A stretch of 64,000 bases of DNA, from contig OENT01000543.1 in the NCBI GenBank assembly GCA_900239685.1, forward strand, positions 1 through 64,000. Reading direction: 5' to 3'. Origin of the DNA: Rotaria macrura (taxonomy: Eukaryota; Rotifera; Eurotatoria; Philodinida; Philodinidae). Shown one piece after another: positions 13,401 through 25,359 of the stretch (position 1 is the first letter of the stretch; each line of letters starts with the position of its first letter). The position numbers and the translations under genes were made by a program. Under the pieces are notes generated by a model. It searched no databases. It was not told where the DNA came from and saw nothing but the letters and a program-made list of their open reading frames with translations.

Positions 13401-15624
13401 CTGCAGATGGTTGCATTCGAAGTTCGTATTCATGAATTAGGTTTCCTATTGAAGAAACATCATAATCTTTGTTTTTTAGTTTACGATGTACTTACTGGTG
13501 CTGTAAAATTATGTCTTCGTGTTACTAACAATACAAGTGAAAGTCGTGAAAGATGTATACGAGATGTGTCTTGGCATCCATATGAAAATTATATTATATC
13601 AACATCGGTAAAATTGAGATGATATTTGTTGATCATATATATATATGTGCGCATAATACTTTTCAGTATTGGAGAACATTATTTATAGGAGAAATCCATG
13701 CGAATACAAGTCTATTCATGATTTCTCACCAATAAGTTCGAATAGAAAATCATCAAAATCGTTTTTTCCGGAGTCAAATCTTCAATTTTTTCGTGTGAAT
13801 TTGTGTTTAATGACATAAAACATCGGGATACTTGAAGTACAAAAGAAAATAAGTTTTTGTCTGGAAAAAACAAAATTGGAAACAATGTTAGGATTATTTG
13901 TAGTATCGCTGTATTTTACGAGTAAATCTCTCTATATTTTCTATTGCTGTTCTATTAGAGACGATACAGATTCTATTATTGCCACAGATTCATTGAACCA
14001 ATGCTCGATGATTTTGCCTTTTGGTCTTTGATTTTCTTGATATTGTACTCGAAGATTATTCGTCAAGTTTTAAGTTCTTTAGAATTCTCTGATTAAACAT
14101 GTATGCATACGCAATTTGAATTCGCTCCTACATGTCACAGAAGTATGACTATTGATGTGACCATCATAAAAAATAAGTTTAGACTTAGTCGAAGGAACTA
14201 ATCATATAGAGAGTTTTGTTCGTGAAAAGTTCGATCATGACACTTAGGATTTTATAATCAAGTAGTGCCAGCTTCTCGTAATCGTCATTTAATAATCACC
14301 GTGCCAGTTCATTAGTCACTTAAAATTCGGAGAGATTTCTTCGTCAGTTCATGAAAAGAAAATCAATAAATTGAACTCATAACTGCTTTATTTCATCAAT
14401 GATGCCTTTGTTCAAGCCTTTCGAAGTAATCGGAAGGAATTGATTTATTTCGACTGCGTAGATTCGAGAGCATCAGACATTATTTTCTTATTAAAATTTC
14501 CTACGTTAATCGAATATTATTAGCATGCGTAGTTTACTAGAATTAAAAAACAAACTTATAAAAAAATTACCTCTTTATGTTTTATGATAGTAAAATCAAT
14601 ATTCTATATGTATCTTTGATATGTCATCATTCTTCAACCAATAACACTATGATAAAAATTCTATAAAATCTATGAATCAAAATATTTAACGAACGTATTA
14701 GATCCTATTATCGGTTAAGTTTATCTTCTCTTCGTTGTTCTCTTAAACTCACATGTATAAAGATAAGAGTACTAGGAGAATATACATCGAAAACGAAACG
14801 ATTGAGTTCGATCGTCATAAATTATTATCAATGACTCTTATTGAGATTATATGATCATAATGTTAGTTGAAGAAAGATCAAATGTGATAGACGAAATAGA
14901 ACACATTTATATTTATTGCTGAATAATATAAAGTTGAAAAACGTATGCAACTTTTCATGCTGGCATCAAGTACTAGCACTACTCGCAATATGCTACTCTT
15001 GTCGAATACATAATGTTCGATGTATTTCATTGTAGAAGGTAATTAAAAAAGATAAATTAAGAATCTTCTTGTTGAATGTGTACATTTCTATCTGAATAAA
15101 CAATCGACTGATAAGATATAAAAAAAGAGAAATAGAAAACGACGGTTTCATTAACTTTCATATGTGTGTTAACATCACGAAGAACAAAGAAAAAAGCGTA
15201 AAATAGTTTACTGATATAGTACGAATTATGATAGTGCCTTGAAAAAATGTAATACACAAATAAGTTGATAGTTTTAAAGTTCTTCAAGTGACACACTTTC
15301 GGAATATTTTCGACAGGTAATTGAATTTTTATATTCGCATTTTTTGAAAAGTTCAAATAGAAAAATATTGCGAGATCTATTATCAAAAATAATTTTTGTT
15401 TGTTACAGTGGGATAGTCATCGGGCACATGTGCGTTGGACATATTCTTTTGATAAAATGGTGGCATCTGAAAAAGCCTGTTCAGTTGAACCAAATGTTGT
15501 TTCTGTTCAATCGAAAAATTCGCCCCCTGTACAACGTTCTACAACATTATTAAGAAGATTGCTAAATCAACAATTCCTTGGCTATTATTCTGACCAGAGT
15601 ACGGATGAAGATTCTTCACCATGA
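10456..15624 (+). CDS. DCAF11: DCAF11 (WDR23)-like WD40 substrate receptor
   Basis: DCAF11/WDR23 is a beta-propeller substrate receptor of CUL4-DDB1 ubiquitin ligases, known for turnover of the NRF2/SKN-1 stress factor. Eleven exons keep frame: 10456-10509, 10560-10673, 10732-10793, 10848-10948, 11002-11148, 11199-11386, 11446-11631, 13049-13208, 13272-13421, 13480-13607, 15409-15624; 501 residues (human about 546). Diagnostic WD blocks are GQFSEDGQRFFSACQD, DDVGWSILDTALSPD, EIIGGSNDTCVYVYD, the very conserved EAHEDDVNAVRF, YIISNSKDQSIKLWDMRRF, YRGHSVRYTLIR and CIRDVSWHPYENYIISTSWD. The ATG lies 5 bases after a GGTTAG acceptor-like site. The first intron (10510-10559, with CTAAT before CAG) is needed to keep frame. 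The acidic N-terminus of vertebrate DCAF11 is much shorter here. Introns 7 and 10 exceed 1.4 kb; the others are about 50-60 bp. Confidence 0.95.
11756..11818. repeat. inverted repeat, pogo/Tigger-like terminal structure
   Basis: Two 23-base arms (11756-11778 and 11796-11818), 21 of 23 complementary, around a 17-base loop, inside DCAF11 intron 7. The arms carry AAAACCTCC and TAATGAACACT. Ends with ACCTC...CACT followed by a short spacer and the inverse are typical of pogo/Tigger-family element termini; that link is from memory. A second terminus was not found in the intron. Confidence 0.6.
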
Positions 15625-15723
15625 GAATGACAAATGTGGACTATTGTTTTTTTGAAATATGGCTTTGTTTTCTTTTTCTCCTCAATTTTAATTGAAGACT
15701 CGACTTTTAAATATTTTCATAAG

Positions 15724-15780
15724 AATAAAAAGATGCAGTGTACGTATAATTCTACTATTTATTTTTCAATTGTATTTTAG
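15724..15780 (+). promoter_or_regulatory. DCAF11 poly(A) signal and NSMAF 3' splice-like site
   Basis: AATAAA at 15724-15729 lies 100 bases after the DCAF11 stop. A pyrimidine-rich stretch ending ATTTTAG at 15780 lies 25 bases before the next start codon (15806). This order (stop, poly(A) signal, acceptor, ATG within 181 bp) is what polycistronic transcripts resolved by spliced-leader trans-splicing look like. An ordinary short intergenic region is the alternative. Confidence 0.45.
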
Positions 15781-15805
15781 AATAGAATAAGATGATTTCT
15801 ATATA

Positions 15806-18800
15806 ATGGCATCTCGACGTGAATCAGCCATACAACAACATACATTTTCATTGTATAACTTATCATCAAATGAAATCTATTTTCAAGATTATGCTGTTCT
15901 ATGTCAAAGTACATCGAATGACGATCCGACAGCGAAAATTAAAGGTCGTGTAAAAATTTGTTCGAAATCTCTTGTTTTCGTTCCAAATGATATTCGTTCG
16001 CCTATGATCAAAATTTCCTACAAACAAATAGAAAAATTTGAAGATAGTCGAAAAAATGAATTGAGTCTTACAGATTCGACTATTTTACCATCATCATCGA
16101 ATCAAAATAAGAAAAATTCGAATACTTTAATTCTAACATGTTCATCAATTGCAATAATGGCAATCAATGGACGTATCGAACCGTATACAATTATTTATGA
16201 TACACATCGGTTTTACTTTGAATTTATTTATTCCAATGTTGAAGATTGTTTATCAGTCGTTGGACAATTATATCGTTCAACAACATTACATTATCCCGAA
16301 CAAGTTATGATGATTGAATCGATTATTCAAGGACGATTAAAAATTCTTAAATTTGATTTTACACAATTAACGGATTTAAATGAAAAAGTTCTATTTGAAC
16401 ATGATGCATACGTCATTAAACCGTTAATACAAAATCCTGGTAAATGTTTATTAACAAATACATGTTGTTATTTTCAAGCATTAAATAATATCAATGAACA
16501 GCAAATAGTTAACTATGATCTAACTAAATTATTTAAAATAACCAAACGACGATATAAATTTCGCTATATTGGCTGTGAATTACAATTTAAATTAACGGAA
16601 AAGTAAGAATGATCAATTTAAAATGAGTAAAATCAATTTTCGCATGTAAACGTTTTTCTTACGTGAAAAGTTGACGGTAAAACTTTCATCGATGAATTCA
16701 ATAAATAATGAGTAGTATGTTTCAATGTCACAAATAAATAACCTAAGTTCGCATGAATACGTCGAGTCTATTCAATGAAATAACTTGTAATAATAAGAAA
16801 TTTTCGTACGAGATCTATACAACTTCGTATGATGTACAAGAAAGTCTGTAAACAGATTTGATAGACGCTGATAATGGAAAATGTAGTACTTAGTATTCGC
16901 TAAATCGTAGAACATTTCATAGATTAATTGTAAAATATTTTTATTTGCTCAAATAAAAAGTCTCTTGCTATTCATACGACCTATTCATTCGTGTGCTACT
17001 CATTTTGAAATTAGAAAAATAGATGAAGGATAAGTGCCCATATAAAATACGTATAATTTTAACAATAATAAGATTTTCAGGCATTCTGAAAAACAAGAAT
17101 TATCGATAGTTTCTTTCTTTACGGAACAATTATGAAATCACTACTATTACTAATAGACTGATATGCTGAACAGGCAGACATACACAGCAGTTTAGAACAG
17201 AGCCGATGATATCATTTATATTCAAGTGTGTTACTCGATGAATTAATCAATATTAAACGTATGCTGTTCGAAAATTTATAAGTTGATTTTTGCTTAGGAA
17301 TTTTATGAAAATAAATGATTCATTCATTTTTAACTCTAATCATAATCTACCATTATAATACTTGGTGAAAATAAAAGTCATCGTCTGTGAGAATAAGTTG
17401 ATAGAGATCGGCCTAGAACTTCTATCATGAATTTCAAAATTTTTTTGAATAAGATATGCACCAACAATAAACATGACAATTCAATTATGAATGACGTTTT
17501 TAGTTGAAGAGTGATCACTCTCAATCTCGACAATGTGTTGGTTATCCCTGATGAACTTTTAACGGATTGGAATGATGTGTTTTTTTGTATCCTATTATCC
17601 GAAAGGCAAGTATTCAAACTCGTTCAAGAATAAGTCAACTTTACTCTGGAAGGCTTCAATCCTTTGTATGTACGTTAGATCTAGTCTAGAACTTGATCTG
17701 TACTATTAAAATTAGTCAACGTTGAAACTAATGCGTAACTATTTTGAGTTTGAATTTTATGAAAATAATCATACTTTTTTTACAAATTCCTATACATATA
17801 AAACTCTCAAACAAACAAAAGCCTAACTAATCGAATGTTAACACTACCAGAAAATCATTCTTGTCAATATCTTTGGCTTTTCTTTGTTCTTTGTAGAACT
17901 CATAATCAAAAGAGAATTCTCTATTTGGTTTTTCCAAATGAATCCATATGTACAAATTTTTATGATTCAGTACTTGCTCAACCATGCGTACAAATAGATA
18001 CGACATCGTTTGAAAATATGACATTACGATGGCAGCAAGGTACAATATCAAATTATGATTATTTAATTTATTTAAATGATCGTGGTGAACGTTCGTTTCA
18101 TGATTGTTCACAATATCCTGTGTTTCCATGGGTATTAAGAAATTATACATCGAAAACTCTTGATTTAAATAATCCACATATATATCGCGATTTAAGTAAA
18201 CCAATTGGTGCACTTAATATTGAACGTTTGGAACGTTTAAAAGAACGCTATACAAACATGAGTTTGCCATCGGATCATCAACGTTTTCTTTACGGCAGTT
18301 TCTATTCAAATCCAGGTTTCGTCGTCTATTATCTTTGTCGACTTCATCCACAATTTAGTCTATGTTTAAATGGTGGTCGTTTCGATCATCCAGATCGATT
18401 ATTTCATTCCATTGTTGATGCATGGCATAGGTAAGCTGTTGTAATTTTAGTTATTATTTTTCGACATCATGCTATCGATGCATTCATTACACTTAAGTTT
18501 TATTATTGTCTTTTGTATTTTATTAACAGTGTCTTAACAAGTGATTCCGATGTAAAAGAACTATTACCAGAATTTTACATGGCATCTGAATTTCATGATG
18601 ACGAAGATGATGATGAACATCGTCAAGATGGAGAATTTCTAATTAATCAATTCGATATTGATTTTGGTATACGACATGATGAGGTACGTGTTGGTAATGT
18701 TATTCTACCACCGTGGGCAGAAAATGAACGCGATTTTATATATAAAATGCGTCTAGCATTAGAAAGTGATTATGTTTCACAACATTTACATGAATGGATC

Positions 18801-20804
18801 GATCTTATATTTGGTTATAAGCAACGCGGTGAACAAGCTCGTGAAGCAGATAATTTATTTCATTATTTAACATATGGTGTGCCAGATAATCATATATCGA
18901 CATCAACTGAAGAATTCGATGAACAATTATCATTAGAAACACAAATTCTTGAATTCGGACAAGTTCCTAAACAGGTAGGAAAAATATTTTTGTAGCGATT
19001 TAAATTATTCTTGTTTGTTTTTTTACTATTTACTATCAACTGTTGGCAGCTTTTCTTCAAGCCACATCCACGTAAATTAACTAAACAAGAATTAAAAGAA
19101 TGTAAGTGAACTCAATTTCATAGAGCATTTCTTAAATACTCATAGAATTTCGTGCATAATAATGAAATGTCTCACAATTTGTCACGTCCAATTATTTATA
19201 CAAAAATTGGACCACAATATGTTTGCCTTTCATATTCAATTGAAAAAAAAATCATCGATGATGATAAATTCATAACATTATGAAAGTCATCAAAGAAAGA
19301 TGACTAATATAGAGAGGGGAACGAAACAATCCGTTTCGTGTATAGTACACTTCTTGTGACTGTCTATCAACATAGTCGAAATATTTCTTATGCATGTATT
19401 TAGAAGAAAAATATTCCCAGTGTGCATAGATTGTTGGTATGCTCCGTCTTGTGTTGACGAATGCGATCTGTTTTCGGTCGTTTAATATGAATTACAATAT
19501 TGCTTTCTCCGAAACCTAAACCACTTTTCTATAAGTGATAAGAATATCGTTTGTAGAAGATCATACATTTTCATAGTGAAAGAAATTTCTAAAAAGTTGA
19601 TATACATTTTATTAGTTGAGACATTTAATTTGAATAACTGTATTGTTCTTGTGAACTATTAACATTACTTATCATAGGTGAAGAACAAAATTCAAATGTC
19701 GATATCAATATCGAATCGACTTCAAGTGATGATACCAATAATAAAGTGGAAACACAATCGACACGTCCTCGTATTCAATCTGTATCATCGTTTGCAGAAC
19801 ATGAATTAGGTCAATTTGAATTCGATTCTGTTTCTCGTCTACATAAAACAGCTGTCAAACGCATTGTATCTCATCCATTATTACCATCGACGCATATTTT
19901 AACCATAGGTGACGATGGTTTTCTACGTAACTATATGGTTGATAAAAGTAAAATTGATACATTCTATTTTGTATCAGCACGTCCATTGACATGTTTAAAA
20001 TCGATTCAAGTTTATTTATCGGAACAGAAAAATGAAAAATGTTCATTAGCATTTATTGGTAGTTATGATCACACATTATATATATACAATTTAGAAACGG
20101 GTACATCATTACTATCACAAGTTTTACATGATGATACCATTACAGAGCTGTACATAACAAATCGATCAACACCAACATTATTATGTACATCATCGAACGA
20201 TGCAACTGTTCGTTTTTGGTCATTAGAAAATCTTATTTTTAATCATGATGATAATTATATATTTCAACCGAATTATCATTTATCATCGATTATACAAATG
20301 CAATATGATATATCATTTGATGCATCGTGCACTTGTATGCATGTGTTAGAAGAACATTGCCTTTTAACTGTCGGCTGTCAAGATGGTTCAATATATATAT
20401 GTAATTTTCAAAATGGACAAATACTAAAACAGTTAACAACGTCATTACCGATTCTATCGTTATCATTACGTTCTGATGGTCTTTTTCTTGCATATCTATC
20501 ATCAAAAACAGTAACATTAGTCGATATAATTTCAAGTACAGATGTGTTCATGAATACATGTTCATTCGATCATGAATCATTTAATTCTTTGTTTTATTCA
20601 TCACAAATGTTAGTTGTCGGTTTAACGAATGGATCTTGTGACGTGTGGAATTTAAAAATATGTGAAAAAGTTCATACATTGAATATTACGGATCATATAA
20701 GTATAACGGCAATAGCATACAATGATGGAATGTTTTTTTTCGGTACTGATGATGGATCTGTACATTCCTATGTTTTTGCCAGTCAACAACGATTATCAAT
20801 CTAG
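15806..20804 (+). CDS. NSMAF: FAN/NSMAF-like GRAM-BEACH-WD40 protein
   Basis: FAN is the adaptor that couples the TNF receptor to neutral sphingomyelinase in vertebrates and belongs to the BEACH family of membrane-trafficking proteins. Exons 15806-16602, 17897-18430, 18530-18974, 19050-19101 and 19678-20804 join in frame to 984 residues (human about 917). Residues 1-260 are a PH/GRAM-like region (KGRVKICSKSLVFVPND). The BEACH domain starts near residue 310 with WQQGTISNYDYLIYLND and has PVFPWVLRNY, LSKPIGALN, FLYGSFYSNPGFVVYYL, NGGRFDHPDRLFHSI, ELLPEFY, LPPWAEN and YVSQHLHEWIDLIFGYKQRG. The last exon holds the WD40 propeller (SRLHKTAVKRIVSHP; LLCTSSNDATVRFWSLE; LTVGCQDGSIYICNF; VGLTNGSCDVWNL). 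Intron 1 (1.29 kb) shows no other gene. It follows DCAF11 on the same strand after 181 bp. Confidence 0.95.
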
Positions 20805-22049
20805 TCTTTTATATCATATGATAAGTAGAAAACAAAATAAGAAGAAGATATATCTATTTTCGATATTTATCTATTTTTCATCTGAGATATTCATATAATC
20901 AGTGCAAATCGATGCTTGTGTCTATCGCTGTTATGTTTTATTTTGTCTGACTTCGTTTTCAATTTGCTTTATTTTATGTTATTCTGAAAAGACGAATAGC
21001 AATCATGTTTACCTCTTTTTTATAACGTTTACGCCTCTCTAATAAGAGTAACTATAATAATAAATTAACAGAATTGTCCGAAACAAATAAAGAACCACTT
21101 AAATGTTTAGATACAAATGTGAGCCGATAAAAAAAGGAATTTAACCATAATTCTACACGATCCGTTTCGTAAAACATGATGAAGCTGCTGCTGTTTTACC
21201 ATAGGATGATTATTTGATTTTCTTTAGTTTAAAACAGATGTTGTTTTCGTTCATTTCTCGCAACAAGAACAGTCAGGATTTATTGTATAGCTCGTACAAG
21301 AGAAGAAGGGAGCAAATGGTCTGGATTTGTTGGTCAGTATCTAACATAAATCGTAACTTTGTTTTGCAGTCATCAATATCAAGGTCAACGAAAAGTTGAT
21401 GTAAATCTTTATTGGCATACTTTGAATCTTGTTTTTTCAAATTTTAACTTGAAAGATTCAACACCGATCTATAAAAAAAATATATCGACCACGATACTAT
21501 GACAAATAATACTTATTCATGCTAGATCGCATTGTGAACGTCTTCGAAGAAGACTATTTCTCATATCACGTTTTGTTATATTATGTACAATTTTTACACT
21601 AAGAATGTCGGTAGTAATTCAAAAATATAAAAATTCAGAGTCATTATAAGACTTATTTTTACTGAAACGATCTATACTTATACATGAAATTTCACATTGG
21701 TTCAGAAGTGCTTAAAAATATCAAATTTCAATTTATACTGTTGAAACATGCTAATGAGATTGATGTCAGACAATGGACTACGAGAATATGATAGCTGACG
21801 CATCATCAAAAACGAACCTCTTTCTTTTATTCAATGTCAAAAAGAAATTAAAAAATTATACACAAGATCGACAATGGCCCAAATGCTGAATCATATCACA
21901 TCATGTTATCTCGAATTAAAATGTTTTAAAATCACAAATATGAGATTCATCGCAGTCAGTTAATGAAAAGAATAGAAAATAGAACGAGTGGCTTTTTTGA
22001 ACTAATACAACAAATAAATGTGAAAACCTCGGACTTAAGTTCGAGAGTT
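20805..22049. other. intergenic, no gene seen
   Basis: 3' flank of NSMAF and AT-rich spacer. The only open frames are short and unrecognised. No RNA gene was seen. Confidence 0.55.
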
Positions 22050-22564
22050 ATGTGTACTTGAAAAAGTGAATGAGACAAATCAGTCATTCTAGAATGTGTG
22101 CACGGAAGAAGTATCCTGGAAAACCGTAAAACTAGTGGTCATCTGAGACATATCTAGGCATTTGGTTTCTGGATGCAGTTTTTGTGCATTTTCAGACCTT
22201 TTTCAGGCGATTTTTTGTTAGAAAACTACGATTTGGTTTAAAAATAATATCAGATTCGGAATCAGCGTTAAAAACTGAGTCGATTTATATATGTTGTGGA
22301 TAATTCAGAGAAAAACCTTTGTTTTTGAAAAAATCTCTGTACACCCACTCAGGGATTGCTTGGTGAAAAATGACAATTTTTTCGATAATTCAGCAATTCG
22401 TTGCCGGATCCTTCTCATCTTTGAACTCGACCGAGATATTCATGAGAAAATTCTGTGCACAAAATTTCAGCTCAATCGAATGTATTTGTAAAGAGTTATC
22501 GTGTGAACGGACGGCTGGACACACTGACCGATTCTAGAGTGTACTCACTTTTTGAGTACACAAA
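22050..22564. repeat. candidate miniature inverted-repeat element
   Basis: The left end (TGTGTACTTGAAAAAGTGA, from 22051) and the inverse of the right end (TGTGTACTCAAAAAGTGAGT, ending near 22563) are nearly identical over about 20 bases. Both are followed inward by a TCTAGAAT motif. The roughly 515-bp interior is non-coding and differs in texture from its flanks, with sites such as GAACGGACGGCTGGACACAC near the right end. No clear target-site duplication is visible, so the exact limits are uncertain. Confidence 0.4.
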
Positions 22565-23636
22565 AACAAGGAAATTTCATATTCACGGTAGATTTCAATG
22601 ATGTAATATACCGCTAAATTTATAATTATGATTGAAATGTATATTTTTATATATACTTTCAGCAAGTATTGAAAATCTAAAACTTGTAACCCATGCGTTT
22701 TGAGAATATATAAACAATGTAATACACACATAGAACTAAATTAAGTCTGCATATGTTTTTTGTTCCTCTTTATTTCGCATTTTTTTCGTTTGCCATCGTC
22801 TATTTGTAATATTGTATTATGAAGTGTCTATATTAAAATAAATTAAAGCGGCCAATAGTAACATTAATATTCTGAATTCGTCTTTTGATTTCATACAAGA
22901 ATTTAAAATACGACTCTCAATTTTCTTAATCGATTTTTGTGCTCATACGAGATTGACCTTTTGTACAAAACAAAATGGCAGTGTAAGGGTTTGTGAAAAT
23001 GTTATCAAGATCGGGAAAAAAAAGAAATCAAAGTACCCAAGAAAACTTCTGGCTTTCTTTCTAAATAAATTAAAGAGTATTAATTTACTTCGTTACTATC
23101 ATATGCGTTTTGTTTTCTATTGATAAATAAAATCTTGTGTGCCGTGTTAGTAGAAACAAATTTCCGAAAAACTAAATAGAGCATGAGTGTAAAAAGATAT
23201 TCATCGAAAACATACTGAGTACATTGGTGGCAAGTACTCAAAAGTTAACATTTTCTTTTTTTTTCGTATGGCGTGAGTATGAGCTGATCTATTTAAAAGA
23301 AGTGAATAGGTAAATAAAGATAAAACGCAATAGCAAAGGATATTGTAGTTTTTCTATGATAAATTATTTCATTATAAAACCAAAGAGAAGAAATCAAAAT
23401 AGACGAGTCTATGTAGTGTAGAACAATGCATCAGGAAACTGTGATCTACTAAGAATCGAAACAACGAATTAGTTCGAATTATTATTGTTAAATGTAATAA
23501 GTGAACGAGATGAGTCATATGTACTTGTAGAACAAAGTACCGAGCATGAAAGGAAACATAATTGAGAAGATAAGTATCTTCTTTCAAATTAACACTAGCT
23601 TTACTGATAGTTTTCAGATTTTGTCAATTATTAATA
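22565..23636. other. intergenic; ERG4-type gene upstream region
   Basis: AT-rich spacer without a recognisable gene. Its right end holds a TTTTCAG 3' splice-like site (ending 23617), 19 bases before the ATG of the sterol reductase gene. That site could be a spliced-leader acceptor or the end of a 5' UTR intron. Confidence 0.5.
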
Positions 23637-24965
23637 ATGAAGAAAGAAGAAAAAGAATTCGGTGGCACACCAGGAACTATTGGCTTGATGATATTTTCTC
23701 ATTTCGTACCATTCTACTTTGCTCTAGCATTACGATATAATTCAGGTGGTCTTTATTATCCATCATCATTGGATGAATTCGTTCAACAATTTCAAGAAAC
23801 ATGTTCACCATCATGGTCAGCTGTTTTACTATATGTTGGATTTTTTATTGTACAACTTATACTTGCTGCTATTTTGCCGGGTCCTGAAGTCAAAGGTTTA
23901 CCTGTACCCACTGAAAACAATCGACAATACACTTATAAATGTAATGCATTAACTAGTTGGTATTTAACATTAATATGTATTTTTATATTTCATTTCACTG
24001 GCCTATTTCCGATGACAATATTAGCTGATCAATTAGGTTCAATACTATGTGTTGCAGTCATATTTAGTGACGTCTTATCAATATATATTCATTTTCATGC
24101 ATTGAAAACGAACCAAACATGTCGTATGACACATTCGCTTGTTTATGATTTTTTTATGGGAATTTGGTTAAATCCACGTATTCGAATATTCGGACAAGAT
24201 GTTGATCTTAAAATGATCGCTGAAGTACGTTTATCATGGCTCTTATTATTTCTATTAATTATATCGGCTGCATTAAAGCAATATGAAGTATTTCATACAA
24301 TAACATGGCCTATGCTATTTCTTTTAACAGCTCAACTACTCTATATCAATGCTTGTATGAAAGGTGAAGAATGTATTCCTGTAACATGGGATATATTCTA
24401 TGAAAAATGGGGTTGGATGTTAATCTACTGGAATTTAGCTGGTGTTCCATTTGTATATGCGTTTCAAGCACATTACATACTTGTTAATAGTTTACGCACG
24501 CAAAAACCAAATGAAAATGTATCTATGACATTTATAGTCATACTATTTGTGGTCCTATTTCTTGCTTATTATATATGGGATTCCTCGTTATCACAAAAGA
24601 TTCGTTTTCGTATGCAACAGCAGGGAATCTACATAAAACGAAATGCATTTCCGCAAGTACCCTGGAATGTTATTAAAAATCCAAAGTATTTAAAAACTGA
24701 ATGTGGTTCACCATTGTTAATCGATGGCTATTGGAAATATTGTCGTAAACCAGCATATACAGCTGATATAATTATGGCTACATGCTGGGGATTATCATGT
24801 TATCAATGGGCAGGTGTTCTACCCTATTTCTATCCGATTTTCTTTTTCTTTATGATTATTCATCGATATACACGAGATATGACTCGATGTCAAGCAAAAT
24901 ATGGTAGCGATTGGAAAATTTATTGTAACAAAGTACCATATGCATTCATTCCGGGCATTATTTGA
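23637..24965 (+). CDS. ERG4-type sterol C-24(28) reductase
   Basis: Multi-pass ER membrane enzyme of the ERG4/ERG24 sterol reductase family, 442 residues in one exon (yeast Erg4 about 473). Erg4 reduces the C-24(28) double bond, using NADPH, in the last step of ergosterol synthesis. The sequence follows Erg4 more closely than the animal members (DHCR7, TM7SF2, LBR). The start has EFGGTPGTIGLMIF. The middle has YDFFMGIWLNPR, DLKMIAEVRLSW, ALKQYE, CMKGEEC and TWDIFYEKWGWMLIYWNLAG. The C-terminal part has the dinucleotide-side motifs LLIDGYW, RKPAYTAD, YFYPIFF, IHRYTRD, KYGSDW and YCNKVPYAFIP. About eight to ten hydrophobic segments are spread throughout. Vertebrates and insects have no Erg4, so a transferred gene is plausible. 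Lack of introns, while the neighbours have many, fits that but does not prove it. Substrate and activity are inferred from the family only. Confidence 0.9.
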   Translation: MKKEEKEFGGTPGTIGLMIFSHFVPFYFALALRYNSGGLYYPSSLDEFVQQFQETCSPSWSAVLLYVGFFIVQLILAAILPGPEVKGLPVPTENNRQYTYKCNALTSWYLTLICIFIFHFTGLFPMTILADQLGSILCVAVIFSDVLSIYIHFHALKTNQTCRMTHSLVYDFFMGIWLNPRIRIFGQDVDLKMIAEVRLSWLLLFLLIISAALKQYEVFHTITWPMLFLLTAQLLYINACMKGEECIPVTWDIFYEKWGWMLIYWNLAGVPFVYAFQAHYILVNSLRTQKPNENVSMTFIVILFVVLFLAYYIWDSSLSQKIRFRMQQQGIYIKRNAFPQVPWNVIKNPKYLKTECGSPLLIDGYWKYCRKPAYTADIIMATCWGLSCYQWAGVLPYFYPIFFFFMIIHRYTRDMTRCQAKYGSDWKIYCNKVPYAFIPGII

Positions 24966-25359
24966 AACAGTTGTTTTTTCTCGAACATATACTTCGTCTT
25001 AGCTGTGTGGTCTAAGCTTACTACGACTTTTTTTTTCTCTATTTTTATTATGTATAAAAAATAACAGATATCATCTATCAGTAATTAGAATAATTTATCT
25101 AAAGAAGATCAACAATTAGATGACGGTACGAATTCTTGCTCACAGAACTAGGTAGTAGTTTGAAAAAATGATCATATGAATGTAATTCTTCACGTCGTAG
25201 TATCAATGCTTAGAATTGACATGAATGTTTGCGATCTGTTAATAGTACGATCACGTCGAATCGATGTACATCATTGAAACTTTTCATTCCATGCCATTAT
25301 TTCTTTGTTTACGAAAAAACATCATGCTCCAACTGGAAAAAATCTTTGTCGTCATTCTA
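24966..25359. other. short spacer before transposon
   Basis: 3' flank of the sterol reductase gene, about 390 bp, AT-rich. No gene seen. Confidence 0.5.
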
